DNA from: Bacillota bacterium
Lineage (GTDB): Bacteria > Bacillota > Clostridia > Peptostreptococcales > Anaerovoracaceae
DNA length: 6,735 nt
Assembly (NCBI GenBank): GCA_017537495.1
Contig: JAFYKS010000151.1
Span: forward strand, 1-6,735
Direction of reading: 5' to 3'
Part shown: positions 4,821-6,735 of the stretch, in pieces
Layout of the letters: every line of letters begins with the position of its first letter
Numbering within the stretch: position 1 is the first letter of the stretch
Translations under genes and position numbers: made by a program
The notes under the pieces: model-generated
What the model saw: the letters and a program-made list of their open reading frames with translations, nothing else
The model's database searches: none
What the model was told of the DNA's origin: nothing

Positions 4821-5375
4821 TTATTCTACGAAGCTGAGAAGTACGGAAGCGTCCTTTCTAGGAGGAACTGCCACTTCGATACCTTCTGCAGGGTAGCCTA
4901 CAGCGATCAGCGCTGCAACCTGCTGTCCTTCCGGAATATCCACGATTTCTGCAACCTTGTTTTCATCGAAGATACCCATGATAACGGTACCTACGCCCTT
5001 TTCGTGTGCAGCCAGGCAGAAGGTCTGTGCAGCGATACCTGCATCGTACATTTCCCATCTGTCGCCCTTAGGTGTAGTGAAGCTGCCGTCCTTTTCGTAA
5101 CCGGAACGGCCGTTTACTACGGTCTGGATTACGATAGCCGGTGCCTTGGACATGGTCTTGCAGTTATAAGGGAAGCCCAGGCAGGTTTCTTCTGTTGCCA
5201 GTGCCGCAATCTTCTCACGGTCTTCTACCACGATATATCTGCTGATCTGTGTATTCTTCCAGGATGGGGCATAAGCTGCCACATTTACGATTTCTTCCAT
5301 CACTTCGTGAGGAACTTTCTTATCCGCAAACTTTCTGATACTTCTTCTTTCTTTAATGCCTGTAATTAAATCCAT
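4821..5375 (-). CDS. Nitroreductase family FMN-dependent oxidoreductase
   Basis: Members of this family bind FMN and use NAD(P)H to reduce nitro compounds, quinones, flavins or other electrophiles; the substrate cannot be told from sequence. The 184-residue product is the short, single-domain form. It shows the N-terminal FMN phosphate-binding pattern MDLITGIKERRSIRKF (R10, R11, S12, R14), AAYAPSWKNTQ (33-43, the usual AP-S-N flavin segment) and a C-terminal VGYPAE..VPPRK segment (159-174), where PxRK commonly closes the flavin site. No transmembrane segment or signal peptide is visible, so it is cytoplasmic. The ATG at 5375 has an AAAGGA Shine-Dalgarno 7 nt upstream; a GTG ten codons earlier (5405) lacks one. 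The gene is monocistronic, between the tuf terminator and the hairpin at 4702-4729, and its promoter overlaps a long inverted repeat, suggesting specific regulation. Confidence 0.92.
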   Translation of the reverse strand: MDLITGIKERRSIRKFADKKVPHEVMEEIVNVAAYAPSWKNTQISRYIVVEDREKIAALATEETCLGFPYNCKTMSKAPAIVIQTVVNGRSGYEKDGSFTTPKGDRWEMYDAGIAAQTFCLAAHEKGVGTVIMGIFDENKVAEIVDIPEGQQVAALIAVGYPAEGIEVAVPPRKDASVLLSFVE

Positions 5376-5382
5376 GGATGTT

Positions 5383-5413
5383 TCCTTTCTGTGCGTTCTC
5401 CGCACTGCACCGC
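5383..5413 (-). promoter_or_regulatory. Nitroreductase leader: hairpin and Shine-Dalgarno
   Basis: AAAGGA (5383-5388) with a 7-nt spacer fixes the ATG at 5375. Just upstream GTGCG-GAGAA-CGCAC forms a perfect 5-bp hairpin (about 5391-5405), which makes the alternative GTG start at 5405 unlikely. The leader is roughly 55-60 nt and shows no recognised riboswitch. Confidence 0.5.
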
Positions 5414-5439
5414 CGTACGTGCCCGAATTTCTTCCTTAT

Positions 5440-5467
5440 ATTGTAACACATTCTCTGCTCTTGGCAA
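5440..5467 (-). promoter_or_regulatory. Promoter of the nitroreductase gene
   Basis: TTGCCA (-35, 5462-5467) and TACAAT (-10, 5440-5445) are 16 nt apart on the minus strand. TG one base before the -10 box (TGTTACAAT) makes an extended -10 element. Transcription would start near 5433, after the tuf terminator, so this gene does not depend on tuf readthrough. Confidence 0.75.
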
Positions 5468-5477
5468 GCAGAATGTG
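5447..5477. promoter_or_regulatory. Inverted repeat over the nitroreductase promoter (candidate operator)
   Basis: On the plus strand CACATTCT (5447-5454) is exactly complementary to AGAATGTG (5470-5477). Inside, GCT (5457-5459) matches AGC (5467-5469), and the centre CTTGGCAAG (5460-5468) is itself palindromic. The dyad covers the -35 box and most of the spacer, where a bound repressor would block polymerase. No T-run follows on either strand, so it is not a terminator. The family of the regulator cannot be named. Confidence 0.55.
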
Positions 5478-5490
5478 ATGGACTTTTCGG

Positions 5491-5520
5491 CAAAACAAAA
5501 GGGACGCTGAACGCGTCCCT
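5491..5520 (-). terminator. Intrinsic terminator of tuf
   Basis: AGGGACGC (5513-5520) pairs perfectly with GCGTCCCT (5500-5507) around a 5-nt loop, followed on the minus strand by TTTGTTTT. It begins 31 nt after the tuf stop codon. This is the strongest terminator in the window and separates tuf from the nitroreductase gene. Confidence 0.93.
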
Positions 5521-5550
5521 ATAATGTCTGTTTTTTTCTATCGGATGCTA

Positions 5551-6735
5551 TTATTCGATAACTTCGGATACAACGCCGGAACCTACTGTTCTACCGCCTT
5601 CTCTGATCGCGAATCTCAGACCTTCTTCGATAGCGATTGGAGTGATCAGTTCGATAGTCATAGTGATGTTGTCGCCAGGCATGCACATTTCAGTGCCTTC
5701 TGGCAGCTGCAGGTTACCAGTTACGTCAGTTGTTCTGAAGTAGAACTGTGGTCTGTAACCGTTGAAGAATGGAGTATGTCTTCCGCCTTCTTCCTTCTTC
5801 AGTACGTATACTTCGCCCTTGAACTTAGTGTGAGGCTGGATAGTACCTGGCTTACACAGAACCTGACCTCTTTCGATTTCAGTTCTCTGTACACCTCTCA
5901 GCAGTGCACCGATGTTGTCACCTGTTTCAGCTCTGTCTAACAGCTTTCTGAACATTTCAACGCCAGTTACAACTACCTTTCTCTTTTCTTCAGTCAGACC
6001 TACGATTTCAACTTCGGTACCAACTTCCAGAACACCTCTTTCAACTCTACCAGTTGCTACTGTACCTCTACCAGTGATGGAGAATACGTCTTCTACAGGC
6101 ATCAGGAATGGCTTATCGTTGTCTCTTTCTGGTTCAGGAATGTAGGAGTCTACTGCTTCGAACAGTTCCAGAATCTTGTCGCCCCATACGGAGTTAGGAT
6201 CTTCCAGAGCACCCAGAGCGGAACCCTTGATGATTGGAGTGTCATCGCCTGGGAAGTCATATTCGGACAGCAGTTCTCTGATTTCCATTTCTACCAGTTC
6301 CAGCAGTTCTTCGTCATCTACCATGTCGCACTTGTTCATGAATACGATGATGTAAGGTACGCCTACCTGTCTGGACAGCAGGATGTGTTCTCTTGTCTGA
6401 GGCATTGGACCGTCAGTTGCAGCACATACCAGGATAGCACCGTCCATCTGAGCAGCACCAGTGATCATGTTCTTTACATAGTCAGCGTGGCCTGGGCAGT
6501 CTACGTGTGCGTAGTGTCTGTTTGGAGTTTCGTATTCTACGTGAGCAGTAGAGATAGTGATACCTCTTTCTCTTTCTTCTGGTGCCTTGTCGATGTTTTC
6601 GAAGTCAACCTTCTGACCCAGACCGTATCTTTCGAACAGAGTCTTAGTGATAGCTGCAGTCAGAGTAGTCTTACCGTGGTCTACGTGACCGATAGTACCG
6701 ATGTTGATATGCGGTTTAGTTCTTTCAAATTTAGC
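5551..6735 (-). CDS. tuf: Elongation factor Tu (start codon just outside window)
   Basis: EF-Tu delivers aminoacyl-tRNA to the ribosome in a GTP-dependent step. The frame is open from the right edge, beginning [16 protein letters not shown], so only the initiator Met is missing and the full protein would be 395 residues, the normal length. Counting that Met as 1, the GTPase motifs are GHVDHGKT (17-24), RGITI in switch I (58-62), DCPGH (80-84), NKCD (135-138) and SAL (173-175). Domains II and III follow, with [13 protein letters not shown] and a C-terminal [16 protein letters not shown]. Codon choice is strongly biased (AGA, GGT, CTG, GTA), as expected for a very abundant protein. A strong terminator follows. 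Its closeness to rpmG-secE-nusG-rplKAJ matches the order in many bacteria, but here two extra genes intervene. The promoter is off the window. Confidence 0.99.
   Translation of the reverse strand, partial: AKFERTKPHINIGTIGHVDHGKTTLTAAITKTLFERYGLGQKVDFENIDKAPEERERGITISTAHVEYETPNRHYAHVDCPGHADYVKNMITGAAQMDGAILVCAATDGPMPQTREHILLSRQVGVPYIIVFMNKCDMVDDEELLELVEMEIRELLSEYDFPGDDTPIIKGSALGALEDPNSVWGDKILELFEAVDSYIPEPERDNDKPFLMPVEDVFSITGRGTVATGRVERGVLEVGTEVEIVGLTEEKRKVVVTGVEMFRKLLDRAETGDNIGALLRGVQRTEIERGQVLCKPGTIQPHTKFKGEVYVLKKEEGGRHTPFFNGYRPQFYFRTTDVTGNLQLPEGTEMCMPGDNITMTIELITPIAIEEGLRFAIREGGRTVGSGVVSEVIE

Noticed and set aside
5376..5405. GTG start at 5405 for the nitroreductase
   Set aside because: It has no Shine-Dalgarno and sits at the base of a leader hairpin; MDLI at 5375 is the usual family start with a good AAAGGA.

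Overview
The window looks like the core transcription/translation locus of a low-to-mid-GC Firmicute, most likely a member of the Clostridia. The reasons are the gene order (tuf ... rpmG-secE-nusG-rplK-rplA-rplJ), the four-cysteine form of L33, strong AGGAGG Shine-Dalgarno sites, textbook sigma-A promoters, and AGA as the preferred arginine codon in highly expressed genes. A family or genus cannot be assigned from sequence reading alone. All eight complete or partial core genes and the two accessory genes lie on the minus strand, so transcription runs from right to left.

From right to left: (1) tuf (EF-Tu), missing only its first codon, followed by a strong intrinsic terminator. (2) A monocistronic nitroreductase-family gene with its own promoter, which is overlapped by a long inverted repeat. 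(3) A LytR-CpsA-Psr (LCP) cell-wall ligase gene with its own promoter; a terminator hairpin sits between that promoter and the start codon. (4) A near-consensus promoter preceded by six helically phased A-tracts, driving rpmG (L33, too short for a length-filtered ORF list), secE, nusG, rplK (L11), rplA (L1) and rplJ (L10, 3' end outside the window).

The ribosomal part carries two recognisable autoregulatory RNA elements. The rplA-rplJ gap (277 nt, the longest gap here) holds an L10 leader with visible anti-antiterminator, antiterminator and intrinsic terminator, in the arrangement known from the Bacillus rplJL operon. The 47-nt rplK-rplA gap folds into a small two-helix element resembling the L1 site of 23S rRNA and abuts the rplA Shine-Dalgarno, so it is a candidate L1 translational operator.

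No mobile elements, CRISPR arrays, tRNA or rRNA genes are visible. The less ordinary points are the two-gene accessory insertion between tuf and rpmG, the attenuator-like LCP leader, the dyad at the nitroreductase promoter, and the curved-DNA promoter of the rpmG operon. I see no sign of a wholly new gene system.
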